The notes: a model not told the origin generated them from the sequence alone. DNA of 17,395 bases from an uncultured Oscillospiraceae bacterium (GCA_900552845.1 USBC01000021.1:1-17395); one strand, 5' to 3'; shown: positions 6,036-13,610, counted from the first letter of the stretch. Program-made: numbers and translations.

Positions 6036-6905
6036 ATGAACCGAACTGACCGACCCGCCCGCTGTGCCGCCGTTCATGACCTTTCCGGTGTAGGACGCTG
6101 CTCCCTTTCCGTGATTCTTCCTGCAATGTCTGTGATGGGGGTGCAGGTATGTCCGCTGCCCACCGCGGTACTTTCTACCCACACCGGCGGCTTTGGCACA
6201 CCTGCCCGCCGTGACCTAACCGATTACCTGACGGAAGCCATCTCGCATTATCAAGCACTGGAACTGCCGATGGAATGTATTTACACCGGCTATCTGGGCG
6301 ATGTGCGGCAGGTGGCGCTGTGCCGCAAGCTGTTTGCCGAATACCCTGACGCCATGAAGGTGGTAGACCCCGTCATGGGCGACCACGGCAAGCTGTATCA
6401 CGGCTTTACGCCGGAACTGGTGCAGGGCATACGCGAGCTGGCGGCACATGCCGATGTCATTACTCCGAACCTGACCGAGGCGGCACTGCTGTTGGGCGAG
6501 GAACCGAATACCGCTCCCCTTTCCTTGGGGCAGGCACGCAGCCTGTTGGCGCGGCTTTCCGCTCTGGGGCCCCGTGTAACGGTGATTACCGGCACGGCGC
6601 TTACCACCGGCGAGTACGCCAACCTGTGCTATGACAAGGAACGGGGCGGCTATTGGAAATCGGTCAGCGAATATCTGCCGGTACGGTACCCCGGCACCGG
6701 TGATTTGTTTGCCGCCGTGCTGACCGCCGGCTTAATGCAGGGCGACAGCCCCGCTATGTCGATGGATCGTGCCACACGGTATGTGGAGATCACCGTAAAA
6801 ACCACCTTTGGTTACGGCGCCGATCCCCGTGAGGGGGTTATGCTGGAGCGCACGCTGGGCTGGCTGACCCAAAAGGAGCTGCCCCGCGGATACAGCACGC
6901 TGTGA
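6036..6905 (+). CDS. pdxY: Pyridoxal/pyridoxamine kinase (PdxK/PdxY type)
   Basis: The enzyme uses ATP to phosphorylate pyridoxal, pyridoxamine or pyridoxine in the cytosol, the key step of vitamin B6 salvage. The 289-residue protein has the ribokinase-like features of the family. HDLSGVGRCSLSVILPAMSVMG near the N-terminus matches the typical start of clostridial pyridoxamine kinases. It is followed by CPLPTAVLSTHTGGF (substrate loop), DPVMGDHG, TPNLTEA, and the anion hole with catalytic aspartate P219-G-T-G-D223. AAAAGGAGA at 6022-6030 fixes the ATG at 6036. The stop overlaps the region before the ECF S component gene on the same strand, so kinase and transporter subunit form one unit: import and trapping of the same vitamin. 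ThiD-type HMP kinase is the main alternative, but the N-terminal motif fits the B6 kinase better. Confidence 0.9.
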   Translation: MNRTDRPARCAAVHDLSGVGRCSLSVILPAMSVMGVQVCPLPTAVLSTHTGGFGTPARRDLTDYLTEAISHYQALELPMECIYTGYLGDVRQVALCRKLFAEYPDAMKVVDPVMGDHGKLYHGFTPELVQGIRELAAHADVITPNLTEAALLLGEEPNTAPLSLGQARSLLARLSALGPRVTVITGTALTTGEYANLCYDKERGGYWKSVSEYLPVRYPGTGDLFAAVLTAGLMQGDSPAMSMDRATRYVEITVKTTFGYGADPREGVMLERTLGWLTQKELPRGYSTL

Positions 6906-6937
6906 TCTCTACTTCCCCTAAGAAAGAAGAGCTCATT

Positions 6938-7513
6938 ATGAAAAAATCCCGTTTTACCCTGTACCGCATCGTCATCATCGGTCTGATGGCGGCGATGGTT
7001 TTTGTCTGCACCATGTTTTTGGGCATTCGCATTCCCACCCCTACCGGCACCACGCAGCTCAAGACCGCCAATGCCATCTGTCTTTTGACCGGTCTCTTGT
7101 TCGGCGGCTGGACAGGGGGACTGGCTGCCGGCATCGGCTCCGCCCTGTTTGACCTGACCTACCCCGAATGGGCGGCAGGCGCATGGCTCACCTTTATTTT
7201 CTTCTTTGCCATGGGCGCCATCTGCGGCGGCATTGCCCACGCAGGCGGCGCAGCGGGCAAAAATAAAGCCCGCAACTGGCTTGCTGCCGTTTGCGGTGCG
7301 GTTGGCTACTGGCTTTTGTATGTCGGTAAAAGTATTCTTGTGCTGTGTCTCAGCGGAAGCGCCTTTTCCGCGGCGTTCATCGCCACTACCCCCAAGATGC
7401 TCACCGGCGGCATCAATGCCGTATTTGCCGTTGTGGTTTCCAATCTGCTGGCGGCGCTGCTGCGCCCCAAGCTGGAGGCTGCCGGCATTTTCGAAACGCT
7501 TCAAAAGCATTGA
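6938..7513 (+). CDS. ECF transporter S component, probably for vitamin B6
   Basis: S components are small membrane proteins that bind one vitamin and dock to a shared EcfA-A'-T energising module encoded elsewhere. The protein has 191 residues from the ATG at 6938, with about six hydrophobic segments. It shows the family features of a basic start (MKKSRFTLYRIVIIGLMAAM), a short loop after helix 1 (IRIPTPTGTTQLKTANAICLLTGLLFGG) and repeated glycine/alanine-rich helices. The start is uncertain because only AAGAAGAG precedes it; a GTG at 6902 overlapping the kinase stop would add 12 residues. Specificity is inferred from the neighbour: directly behind a B6 kinase it should be a PdxU-like pyridoxine/pyridoxal binder. 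No ECF ATPase or T component is in the window. The unit ends at a strong terminator. Confidence 0.82.
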   Translation: MKKSRFTLYRIVIIGLMAAMVFVCTMFLGIRIPTPTGTTQLKTANAICLLTGLLFGGWTGGLAAGIGSALFDLTYPEWAAGAWLTFIFFFAMGAICGGIAHAGGAAGKNKARNWLAAVCGAVGYWLLYVGKSILVLCLSGSAFSAAFIATTPKMLTGGINAVFAVVVSNLLAALLRPKLEAAGIFETLQKH

Positions 7514-7531
7514 GCGTTTCTCAGAATAATA

Positions 7532-7580
7532 AAAAGCTGCTGTCTTTGGTCGAAGGGCTCAAGGCAGCAGCTTTTCTTTG
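7532..7580. terminator. Bidirectional terminator between convergent genes
   Basis: AAAAGCTGCTG (7532-7542) pairs perfectly with CAGCAGCTTTT (7565-7575), with a second inner helix (CTTTG/CAAGG). A-rich and T-rich flanks give U-tracts in both directions. It serves the ECF gene (plus) and the gene at 7582 (minus). Confidence 0.92.
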
Positions 7581-7581
7581 A

Positions 7582-8154
7582 TTACAAGGTATCGGGATCA
7601 ATATCAAATTTGGTACGCAAAAAGTGGCGATATTCGGGGTGATCCTCCGCCTGACGGTATTCCTCCCGCACCGTCATGTACAGCCATTGCCGCTCCTTTT
7701 CGGAGGCCTCTCCGTAGCGGCGCAGCACCAAAAGTCCTGCCTGCTCCGCCTGCAAAATAGCCTCCCACGCATCGGGGATAAATTCGCAGCCGGTAACCGG
7801 TACCGCCCCCCGCGAGGTCACCGTGCCGGGAATATCGACCGGATACCCACGGCGCAATACCTTTTCCACGGTGTAAATATAGCCGGAGACCCCGCGGTAG
7901 GTCTCCTCCAGCGCATTGGGATAATATTCCTCCAAACGCTGAACCCCTTCTGCCGTAAAGCCATAGGGCCCCCACTTTTTCCATACCCCATGGTGGATAA
8001 AGCCCGTTTCGCGGCAGAATTTTTCCACGGCATTGGAAAGATAGACTAAGGTATTTTCCCGCTTTTGCGAAAAATACAAAAGCGGCACGCCGTGATTGGA
8101 AATGTGGGGGCGCAGCTCGGTCAAGCCGGCGACGGAAGACGCATGATACAGCAT
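7582..8154 (-). CDS. Conserved clostridial protein of unknown function, last gene of the tadA unit
   Basis: The protein has 190 residues from the ATG at 8154, set by AAGGGGGA four bases upstream; a longer frame to 8229 runs inside tadA and is unlikely. It is soluble, with no signal or membrane segment. It begins LYHASSVAGLTELRPHISNHGVPLLYFS, continues LVYLSNAVEKFC, then has a tryptophan/tyrosine-rich core (HHGVWKKWGPYGF, EEYYPNALEETYRGVSGYIYTVE) and a helical C-terminus. I recall similar uncharacterised proteins in Clostridia. The opening (L-Y-H-x-S, then a strand ending in Y-F-S, then a helix) is reminiscent of ADP-ribosyltransferase-like folds, but I cannot point to a complete catalytic triad. 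The gap to tadA is only 10 bases, so it should be cotranscribed. No function is assigned. Confidence 0.82.
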   Translation of the reverse strand: MLYHASSVAGLTELRPHISNHGVPLLYFSQKRENTLVYLSNAVEKFCRETGFIHHGVWKKWGPYGFTAEGVQRLEEYYPNALEETYRGVSGYIYTVEKVLRRGYPVDIPGTVTSRGAVPVTGCEFIPDAWEAILQAEQAGLLVLRRYGEASEKERQWLYMTVREEYRQAEDHPEYRHFLRTKFDIDPDTL

Positions 8155-8164
8155 ACTATCCCCC

Positions 8165-8614
8165 TTATTCCGCCCGCTGCCTGCGAAAAAAATCCGAGAG
8201 CAGCGCAGAGCATTCCTCCGCCAGTACACCGGCGGTCAGTCGGGGGCTTGCGCCCAGATCAAGGTGAGCCAGATTAAGCCTTGAGCCGAGACAGCCGTAC
8301 TGCGGATCGGCGGCGCCATATACCACCTGCCCCACCCGTGCATTAAGAATCACACCGCTGCACATGGGGCAAGGCTCCAGCGTGACATACAGCGTGCAGT
8401 CCTCCAGCCGCCAGTCACCGCGGGCACGGCAAGCCATCTCGATGGCGCGCACCTCGGCATGTCCCAACGGGGAATGGGTCTCCTCCCGGTCATTACGGGC
8501 AGCGGCAAGCACGGTATCGCCGCATACCACCACCGCCCCCACCGGGATCTCTCCGGCGGCGGCTGCCTTACGGGCTTCTGCTATTGCCATCTGCATATAA
8601 TCCTCATGCGTCAT
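8165..8614 (-). CDS. tadA: tRNA-specific adenosine-34 deaminase
   Basis: TadA converts adenosine to inosine at the wobble base of tRNA-Arg(ACG), so one tRNA can read CGU, CGC and CGA. The 149-residue length is normal. The zinc-dependent deaminase motifs are complete: H52-A-E54, where the glutamate is the proton shuttle, and P81-C82-P-M-C85, which with His52 binds zinc. IPVGAVVV at 23-30 and ARND at 39-42 also fit the family. The start at 8614 is set by AAAGGAAC eight bases upstream; upstream in-frame codons lack a site. It lies 28 bases after the CPBP protease gene and 10 bases before the unknown gene on the same strand, so the three probably form an operon. It could act as a guanine or cytosine deaminase homologue, but TadA is by far the best fit. 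Confidence 0.94.
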   Translation of the reverse strand: MTHEDYMQMAIAEARKAAAAGEIPVGAVVVCGDTVLAAARNDREETHSPLGHAEVRAIEMACRARGDWRLEDCTLYVTLEPCPMCSGVILNARVGQVVYGAADPQYGCLGSRLNLAHLDLGASPRLTAGVLAEECSALLSDFFRRQRAE

Positions 8615-8642
8615 AGAACAGTTCCTTTCGGGGTAAATTCTT

Positions 8643-9491
8643 TTATCCGGTGGGGAAAAACAGCGCATTGCCCAGCAGCATCACAAATGCCAGCACCAGT
8701 GGAACGGTGACGCTTAAAGCAGGGGTTCCCTGCTGAGGAGTGCGACAGGGCAGGCGGCGCAGCGCCGGAACCGAAGCCGCACCCAGCACCAGCAGCACTG
8801 CCGGCAACACGATAGTGGTAAGCGGCGATGGGTGGTAGGCGGTCAGCCACGCAATCACATTATTGCAGAGATGAAGGAGAACTGCCCAGCGCAGCGTGCC
8901 GGTGTAAAAGGTAACTGCGCCCAGCAGCAGCCCTGCTGCAAGGGCGGGCAGCCACTGTGAAAGACTGCCGTGCGCCGCCATGAACAGCAGTGCACAGATC
9001 CACACGGCGGTCTTTTCTCCGGCAGGATACAAGGCATGCAGCACCACGCCGCGAAACAGCAGCTCCTCCATTACGGCGGGCAGCAGCACCGAGCCTGCCA
9101 GTGTAAGCCAACGCGCCGCAGGAGCCTCCGGCAGCGGGCTCGGTACGGGCATCGGGGCTTCGGTAAGCAGCTCCTGCAGCAGGCGGGTCAAAAGATTGGC
9201 CGCCAGCAGCACCGATAAGCCGGCAGGCAACAGCCACAGGCTGCCCCGCTCTCCCCGCCCCAATGGGCACAGCCGTGCGGCAGGGTGTCTCAGCAGCCAT
9301 AGGATTACCGTCAGCGGCAGCGCCAGCATCAGGAGCTGGAGCAACAGCCCCGCTGCGGCGGCAGCCGTCTGCGGCAGCAGGGGCAGCCACTCCTGCTCCA
9401 GCCATGCCGTCCCACGCATGGTAAGCCACAACACCAGCATTCCGCCGCCGACGGCGGCACTGCCACTGCGGTATTGCTTCTCGCGCGGCAT
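8643..9491 (-). CDS. CPBP-family intramembrane metalloprotease (Rce1-like)
   Basis: These membrane proteins are relatives of the eukaryotic Rce1 prenyl protease. In Gram-positive bacteria they are linked to bacteriocin processing or immunity and other poorly known roles. The 282-residue protein has about eight hydrophobic segments, and all three family motifs are visible: E142-E143-L-L-F-R147, F170-M-A-A-H174 and H207-x3-N211. The start at 9491 is chosen because GGGAGG lies eight bases before it; a longer frame begins inside the terminator of the upstream ychF gene. The coding strand is rich in CTG, GCG and GCC, and the protein is unusually rich in Leu and Ala. It is the first gene of the tadA unit, with a 28-base gap. 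No bacteriocin gene is nearby, so the substrate is unknown. Confidence 0.88.
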   Translation of the reverse strand: MPREKQYRSGSAAVGGGMLVLWLTMRGTAWLEQEWLPLLPQTAAAAAGLLLQLLMLALPLTVILWLLRHPAARLCPLGRGERGSLWLLPAGLSVLLAANLLTRLLQELLTEAPMPVPSPLPEAPAARWLTLAGSVLLPAVMEELLFRGVVLHALYPAGEKTAVWICALLFMAAHGSLSQWLPALAAGLLLGAVTFYTGTLRWAVLLHLCNNVIAWLTAYHPSPLTTIVLPAVLLVLGAASVPALRRLPCRTPQQGTPALSVTVPLVLAFVMLLGNALFFPTG

Positions 9492-9580
9492 GAGCGCCGC
9501 CTCCCTTCCCTGCCGGTTCAGAGCAGTCCTCTCACAAAGCAGAAGCCCGCACAGACCTGAATCCCGGTAAAATGCCATAC

Positions 9581-9620
9581 AAAAACCGGCGCCCTCCCCA
9601 TAGCAGAGGGCGGACGCCGG
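9581..9620 (-). terminator. Intrinsic terminator of ychF
   Basis: CCGGCG + CCCTC (9586-9596) pairs with GAGGG + CGCCGG (9606-9610 and 9615-9620), with a 4-base bulge. On the minus strand it is followed by TTTTT (9585-9581). It starts eight bases after the ychF stop. Confidence 0.82.
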
Positions 9621-9628
9621 CACCTTAC

Positions 9629-10726
9629 TCAAACATTAAAGCGGAACAGCACCACGTCGCCGTCCTGCATCACATACTCCTTGCCCTCGCTGCGGATCAG
9701 TCCCTTTTCCTTGGCCGCTTGCAGAGAGCCGCATTCGATCAGCGTTTCGTAAGGGACGACCTCGGCGCGAATAAAGCCGCGCTCAAAGTCGCTGTGGATC
9801 TTGCCCGCCGCCTGCGGCGCTTTGGTTCCCTTGGTAATGGTCCATGCACGCACCTCCGGCTTGCCGGCAGTCAAAAAGCTGATCAGTCCAAGAAGATCAT
9901 AGCCGGCAGTCACCAAGCGATCCAGTCCGGACTGATGCAGCCCCAGCTCCTCCAAAAACATCTGCCGGTCCTCCGGCTCCATTTGGGAAAGCTCCTCCTC
10001 AATCTTGCCGCAGATGGGCACCACACGGCTGCCCTCCGCCTCGGCAATCTCCAGTACCTGGCGGTAGAGGGGGTTCTGGTTCAGATCCCCCGCAAAATCA
10101 GCTTCGCTGAGGTTGGCAACATAGATGACTGGCTTATTGGAAAGCAGCGGACAATCGGCGATCAGCTCCTTTTCCTCCTCGGTGCAGGGGAAGTTGCGGG
10201 CAGATTTGCCCTCGCCCAGCCACTCATTCAGCCGCTCAAACAGTGCGGCTTCCGCCAGCGGCTTTTTATCGCCGCCCTTTGCCGCCTTTTTGCAGCGGTC
10301 AATGCGGCGCTCCACCAGGTCGATATCGGAAAGCACCAGCTCCAGATTGATGGTCTCGATATCCCGTGCGGGGCCGATCTCACCGCTGACATGGACAATC
10401 TCACCGTCATTGAAGCAGCGCACCACATGGATAATGGCGTCAACCTCACGGATATGAGAAAGGAACTTGTTGCCCAGCCCCTCGCCCTGCGAAGCGCCCT
10501 TGACCAGCCCTGCAATGTCCACAAACTCGATGACTGCAGGGGTCACCTTATCGGGAGAATACATCTCGCACAGCTTATCCAGTCGGGGATCCGGCACCGG
10601 CACGATTCCGACATTCGGCTCGATGGTGCAGAATGGATAGTTGGCTGCGCCTGCGCTGCCGCCGGTAAGGGCGTTGAATATGGTGCTCTTGCCAACATTC
10701 GGCAAACCGACGATACCTAATTTCAT
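9629..10726 (-). CDS. ychF: Redox-regulated ATPase YchF (Obg-like, OLA1 family)
   Basis: YchF is a universally conserved translation-factor-class P-loop protein that prefers ATP, binds ribosomes and modulates stress responses. The length, 365 residues, is standard. The P-loop is at G7-L-P-N-V-G-K-S-T15, followed by NYPFCTIEPN (switch I region) and D70-I-A-G73 with LVKGASQGEGLGNKFL. In place of the guanine-specific NKxD motif it has N205-L-S-E208, the family's hallmark for ATP use. A coiled-coil insertion follows the early G domain, and the C-terminal TGS domain ends in YVMQDGDVVLFRFNV. The ribosome binding site before 10726 is weak (ACAGGT), and a 9-bp hairpin lies just upstream of it. The gene has its own terminator, so it is probably monocistronic. 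Confidence 0.97.
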   Translation of the reverse strand: MKLGIVGLPNVGKSTIFNALTGGSAGAANYPFCTIEPNVGIVPVPDPRLDKLCEMYSPDKVTPAVIEFVDIAGLVKGASQGEGLGNKFLSHIREVDAIIHVVRCFNDGEIVHVSGEIGPARDIETINLELVLSDIDLVERRIDRCKKAAKGGDKKPLAEAALFERLNEWLGEGKSARNFPCTEEEKELIADCPLLSNKPVIYVANLSEADFAGDLNQNPLYRQVLEIAEAEGSRVVPICGKIEEELSQMEPEDRQMFLEELGLHQSGLDRLVTAGYDLLGLISFLTAGKPEVRAWTITKGTKAPQAAGKIHSDFERGFIRAEVVPYETLIECGSLQAAKEKGLIRSEGKEYVMQDGDVVLFRFNV

Positions 10727-10743
10727 TTTATGTTTTACCTGTC

Positions 10744-10772
10744 CGAAAACCCTTGATTGATCGGGGTTTTCG
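10744..10772 (-). other. Hairpin immediately upstream of ychF
   Basis: CGAAAACCC (10744-10752) pairs perfectly with GGGTTTTCG (10764-10772) around an 11-base loop. On the minus strand it ends about 17 bases before the ychF ATG, close to the weak ribosome binding site. It lacks a U-tract, so it may be a leader structure and not a terminator. Confidence 0.4.
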
Positions 10773-10848
10773 CCTTTCTTCAGATTTCTTGTACGCCCTT
10801 TTTACGCCTTTTTTGTGACCGACGGCGCAGTTTGTTTCAATTGGCGTA

Positions 10849-11103
10849 TTACTTTTTGCAGATTCTCCGGCACACCGGTTGACAAACACTAAATCGTGCA
10901 GAATTAAGATATTCTTTCCGGCTGTCCGTTTCTTCATAACAGCCTTTAGGAATCGAATATGCTTTGTCAGCAAGCCGTTTTTTCGCTTCCGGCAATACTT
11001 CAAAGCGTTTCTCTTTGCATTTGCCCTTTTGCGTTACACCTTGCAGAGTACAAACCGTTCTTTCTTTGGCAGATCCCCTTGCCACATTTTCGATAAAGGG
11101 CAT
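10849..11103 (-). CDS. Small open frame of unknown nature, possibly a gene remnant
   Basis: A frame of 84 residues from an ATG at 11103 (88 from 11115) is rich in Lys, Arg, Glu and Cys (CTLQGVTQKGKCKEKRFEV, then KGCYEETDSRKEYLN, ending CQPVCRRICKK). Codon use is AT-richer than in the neighbours. There is no Shine-Dalgarno sequence, yet a near-consensus promoter sits directly upstream at 11118-11146, so transcription would begin at or just before the start codon. I do not recognise the protein. The five or six cysteines could suggest a small metal-binding protein, or it may be the decayed end of a lost gene next to the truncated ATPase. An overlapping frame in another phase (10728-11003) continues toward ychF and also has no recognisable domain. 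Confidence 0.25.
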   Translation of the reverse strand: MPFIENVARGSAKERTVCTLQGVTQKGKCKEKRFEVLPEAKKRLADKAYSIPKGCYEETDSRKEYLNSARFSVCQPVCRRICKK

Positions 11104-11117
11104 AGTACTACACACAA

Positions 11118-11146
11118 ACTATAGCATATAAGCTCCTTTTTCTCAA
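11118..11146 (-). promoter_or_regulatory. Near-consensus promoter reading into the gap before ychF
   Basis: On the minus strand TTGAGA (11146-11141), a 17-base spacer and TATAGT (11123-11118), each hexamer 5/6. It reads toward ychF, about 390 bases away, through the small unrecognised frame. It may be the real ychF promoter with a long leader, or belong to a lost gene. Confidence 0.5.
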
Positions 11147-11271
11147 GTCGTTGCGTGAAAAAGCTCTCCGCCTGTTTGTGTTTTTTCCAAAATCCTTTAT
11201 GCTGAAGTCGTTGCTGCTATAATCCCCAAAGCCCTTTCGCTTAACCGGCACCTTTGTTCCACCGGACAGCG

Positions 11272-11718
11272 TTAGTTCCATTTCTCGGCCAAGAGGAAGT
11301 CGCGGATATTCCGGTGCTTGATCCCATTTCGGCTCATATCGAACTCATCGAGAGAAACAACGTACTTTGGAAAGTTATCGCGGATGCTGTCATACGCACC
11401 AAACTCACGGTTAACCGTTTCTTCCGATGCCAGCAGGTAAGTGACCTGAACGTACAGCTTTTCGCCGCGCTTGTCGCATACAAAATCAATTTCCTTATCG
11501 CCTGTTCTGCCGACAGTCACTTCATAACCCCGGCGCAGCAGCTCAAGATAGACGATGTTTTCCAAAATAAGCTTGATGTCCCGCATGTTGCCGCCAAAGA
11601 CCGCCTCGCGGATGCCATGATCGGCAATATAATACTTCTCATCAGTATATTCTGCAGGAGAAGTGATAGCAATGCCGTTATATTTAAGTGAGACTATCGG
11701 CGCACACATTTTGTCCAC
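11272..11718 (-). pseudogene. C-terminal remnant of an AAA ATPase with DUF4143 domain
   Basis: From about residue 25 onward (EKYYIADHGIREAVFGGNMRDIKLILENIVYLELLRRGYEV, then GDKEIDFVCDKRG, VQVTYLLASEETVNREFG, DNFPKYVVSLDEFDMSRNGIKHRNIRDFLL) this matches the DUF4143 domain that ends a common family of ~400-residue archaeal/bacterial P-loop ATPases. The D-x-G/E-I-D-F/V-Q-V pattern is the PD-(D/E)xK nuclease-like core. The N-terminal ATPase domain with its Walker motifs is missing: the frame opens at a GTG (11718), an in-frame TGA lies four codons upstream, and only about 100 bases separate it from the ABC operon. It is therefore a 5'-truncated remnant. The family is associated with genome islands and toxin-antitoxin-like roles, but its function is not established. 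Confidence 0.82.
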
Positions 11719-11770
11719 CCTAAATTGTCAACGAAAATCGGATAGGCGGATCTCCGTCTTGAATGCTAAG

Positions 11771-11798
11771 GGGAGGACATTCATTTAGATATCCTCCC
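11771..11798 (-). terminator. Hairpin after the ABC importer operon
   Basis: On the minus strand GGGAGGATAT pairs with ATGTCCTCCC (11798-11789 with 11780-11771), a full 10-bp stem including one G-U, with an 8-base loop. It lies 22 bases after the ATPase stop. The U-tract is poor (CCTTAGCATT), so termination may be partial; a 3'-end stabilising role is also possible. Confidence 0.48.
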
Positions 11799-11820
11799 GC
11801 TTCAGGTATTTATTGGGTTT

Positions 11821-12597
11821 TCATCGCCTGGTCATGATATATCGTTCTTTATATTCCAGCACGGCTATTTCGCCGTATATGATACCAAGTGCCGCTTCTA
11901 TCGCTGCGCGGTCGGTGTTTCTCATATCAATTTCGGTCACTATGGTGCCGTCTTGCATCAGCAGCAGGCGGTCACAGTAGCTCAGGGCAATGTTGGGGTC
12001 ATGCTGGGTGATAAGCCCTGCCTGCTGCCGCTCATTCAGCACCTCTTTTATTTTCCCCAACACCATGTGCCGGTTGACAAAATCCAATGCGCTGTCCGGC
12101 TCGTCCATCAGCATCACCGGCGTATCCTGCGAAAGGGCGCGCGCCAAAATTACCAGCTGTTTCTGACCCTCGCTTAAGGTAGCATAGTCCCGCCCAGCCA
12201 GCTCTGCCAGTCCCAAATGGATCAGGTTCTCCATGGCAATTCGGCGGTGTGCTTCGCTGGGGGAGTCCAAAAGGCGCAGCCGGGCGTTAAATCCCATCAG
12301 CACGACCTCCAGCACGGTTTTACCCATGATAGGGCTGCCGCGCTGCGGGATATAGCTCATCAGGCGGGCGCGGCTTTTTTCGTCCAGATGGGTGGTTTCG
12401 GTCTCCCCCACCATACAACGGCCCTCTTTCATCGGCAGCAGACCGCAGGCGGCGCGCAGCAGAGTGGTCTTGCCGCAGCCATTCAGTCCCAGCAGTGCGC
12501 AGAATTCCCCGCCTTCTACCGCAAGGGAAGCGCCGCGGACAATTTCCCTGCCGCCATATCCGGTGTGAATATTCCGCAAAGAAAGCAATGCACTCAT
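11821..12597 (-). CDS. ABC importer ATP-binding protein (FecE/BtuD family)
   Basis: This is the cytoplasmic ATPase driving uptake of a metal chelate. The 258 residues carry every expected motif: A-loop Tyr14, Walker A G37-L-N-G-C-G-K43-T-T, Q-loop Q85 (SYIPQR), signature L141-S-E-G-Q, Walker B VMLMD165-E166-P with D-loop SALD172, and H-loop ITQH199. MSYIPQRG and GRDYATLSEGQKQLVILARAL are typical of the iron-siderophore/cobalamin/hemin class. AAGGAGGG lies six bases before the ATG at 12597, and the start overlaps the permease stop by four bases (ATGA), so the two are translationally coupled. The last ~20 residues (IAVLEYKERYIMTRR) follow the conserved core. It is the final gene of the operon; its substrate is set by the partner lipoprotein. 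Confidence 0.95.
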   Translation of the reverse strand: MSALLSLRNIHTGYGGREIVRGASLAVEGGEFCALLGLNGCGKTTLLRAACGLLPMKEGRCMVGETETTHLDEKSRARLMSYIPQRGSPIMGKTVLEVVLMGFNARLRLLDSPSEAHRRIAMENLIHLGLAELAGRDYATLSEGQKQLVILARALSQDTPVMLMDEPDSALDFVNRHMVLGKIKEVLNERQQAGLITQHDPNIALSYCDRLLLMQDGTIVTEIDMRNTDRAAIEAALGIIYGEIAVLEYKERYIMTRR

Positions 12598-13610
12598 ACC
12601 TTGCCCTCCTTGCGCTTACACATAAAGTACACCAGCACCGGCACACCGATAATAGTAGTAAGAATACTGATGGGCAGCCCGCCGGCATACAGGCTGCGAG
12701 CAAAAATATCTGCTACCAGCATCACGGCAGCGCCCACCATGGCGGAAAGCACCATCGTATCGGTGTTTTCCCGTTTTATCATCATGCGGGCAATGTGCGG
12801 GGCGATGAGCCCGATAAAGGAGATCAGCCCCGTAATGCTGACGATTGAGGCGACCAGCAGGGTGGAAAGGGTAAGCACCGTCAGCCTTACCCGATACAGC
12901 CGCACCCCCAGCGTCCGACATTCCTCTTCATTTAAAGAGAGAAGTCCCACCTGACGGTGCAGCAAAAACAGTCCCACAAAACCAATCAACCAGAACGGCA
13001 GGATAGAGAGCACCTTGGAGGCTGTGACACCCGCAAAGGAGCCCATCGTCCAATATTCGATGGCAGCCAGGTTGGACTCGCTGTCGGCGTAGTACTTCAG
13101 CAGCATAATGACCGACTTGGCAACCGCCGAGATAACGATACCTGCCAACACATAAGTAGTGGTGGTATTGGCACGGGTTGCCTGCACCAGCAGCATCACA
13201 AAAGCCACAGCAAGCAGCCCACCTGCGAAGGCGCCCAGTGCGATGCCTCCCACGCCGATGCCGACACTGACAATGGCAATGGCGGCACCCAGATTGGCGC
13301 CACTGGAAACACCGATGATATCGGGGGACGCCAACGGATTGCGAAAGATCATCTGATAAACGGAGCCGGCAACGCCCAACCCCGCACCCGCCATCACACC
13401 CATGCAGGTACGGGGCAGCCGCAGCGTAAAAAAGACCTTGCGGGTCATGGCGCTAACCTCCCCGCCGGTCAGGATAGAAATGATCTCCCGTACCGAAATG
13501 GGATAATTGCCGATACAGATGGAGGCAACAAAGCCCACGGCAATGCACGCCCCTACCAGCCAGTAGGAGCGGATCACGGGTTTTCGGTTTTGCAGCATGG
13601 TTTCCTGCAT
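12594..13610 (-). CDS. ABC importer permease (FecCD/BtuC family)
   Basis: This is the membrane channel of a metal-chelate importer and works as a homodimer with two ATPases. From the ATG at 13610 it has 338 residues, the usual size, with about ten hydrophobic segments. Family motifs: LRLPRTCMGVMAGAGLGVAGSVYQMIFRNPLASPDIIGVSSGA near the N-terminus, then YWTMGSF, and ITGLISFIGLIAPHIARM with the E-G-loop type region that docks on the ATPase. AGGGAG five bases upstream supports 13610. In-frame ATGs at 13652 and 13661 would lie closer to the terminator behind the lipoprotein gene and lack a site. It follows the lipoprotein gene across that terminator and overlaps the ATPase gene by four bases. Confidence 0.95.
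   Translation of the reverse strand: MQETMLQNRKPVIRSYWLVGACIAVGFVASICIGNYPISVREIISILTGGEVSAMTRKVFFTLRLPRTCMGVMAGAGLGVAGSVYQMIFRNPLASPDIIGVSSGANLGAAIAIVSVGIGVGGIALGAFAGGLLAVAFVMLLVQATRANTTTTYVLAGIVISAVAKSVIMLLKYYADSESNLAAIEYWTMGSFAGVTASKVLSILPFWLIGFVGLFLLHRQVGLLSLNEEECRTLGVRLYRVRLTVLTLSTLLVASIVSITGLISFIGLIAPHIARMMIKRENTDTMVLSAMVGAAVMLVADIFARSLYAGGLPISILTTIIGVPVLVYFMCKRKEGKV

Noticed and set aside
9572..10720. Long plus-strand open frame opposite ychF
   Set aside because: It is the antisense shadow of a certain gene, with no ribosome binding site and no recognisable domain.
11145..11214. Direct repeat AAGTCGTTGC at 11145 and 11205
   Set aside because: Only ten bases match and the flanks differ; it could be chance in AT-rich sequence.
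11215..11223. Plus-strand extended -10 (TGCTATAAT)
   Set aside because: There is no good -35 and no plus-strand gene downstream; it faces the minus-strand ATPase remnant.
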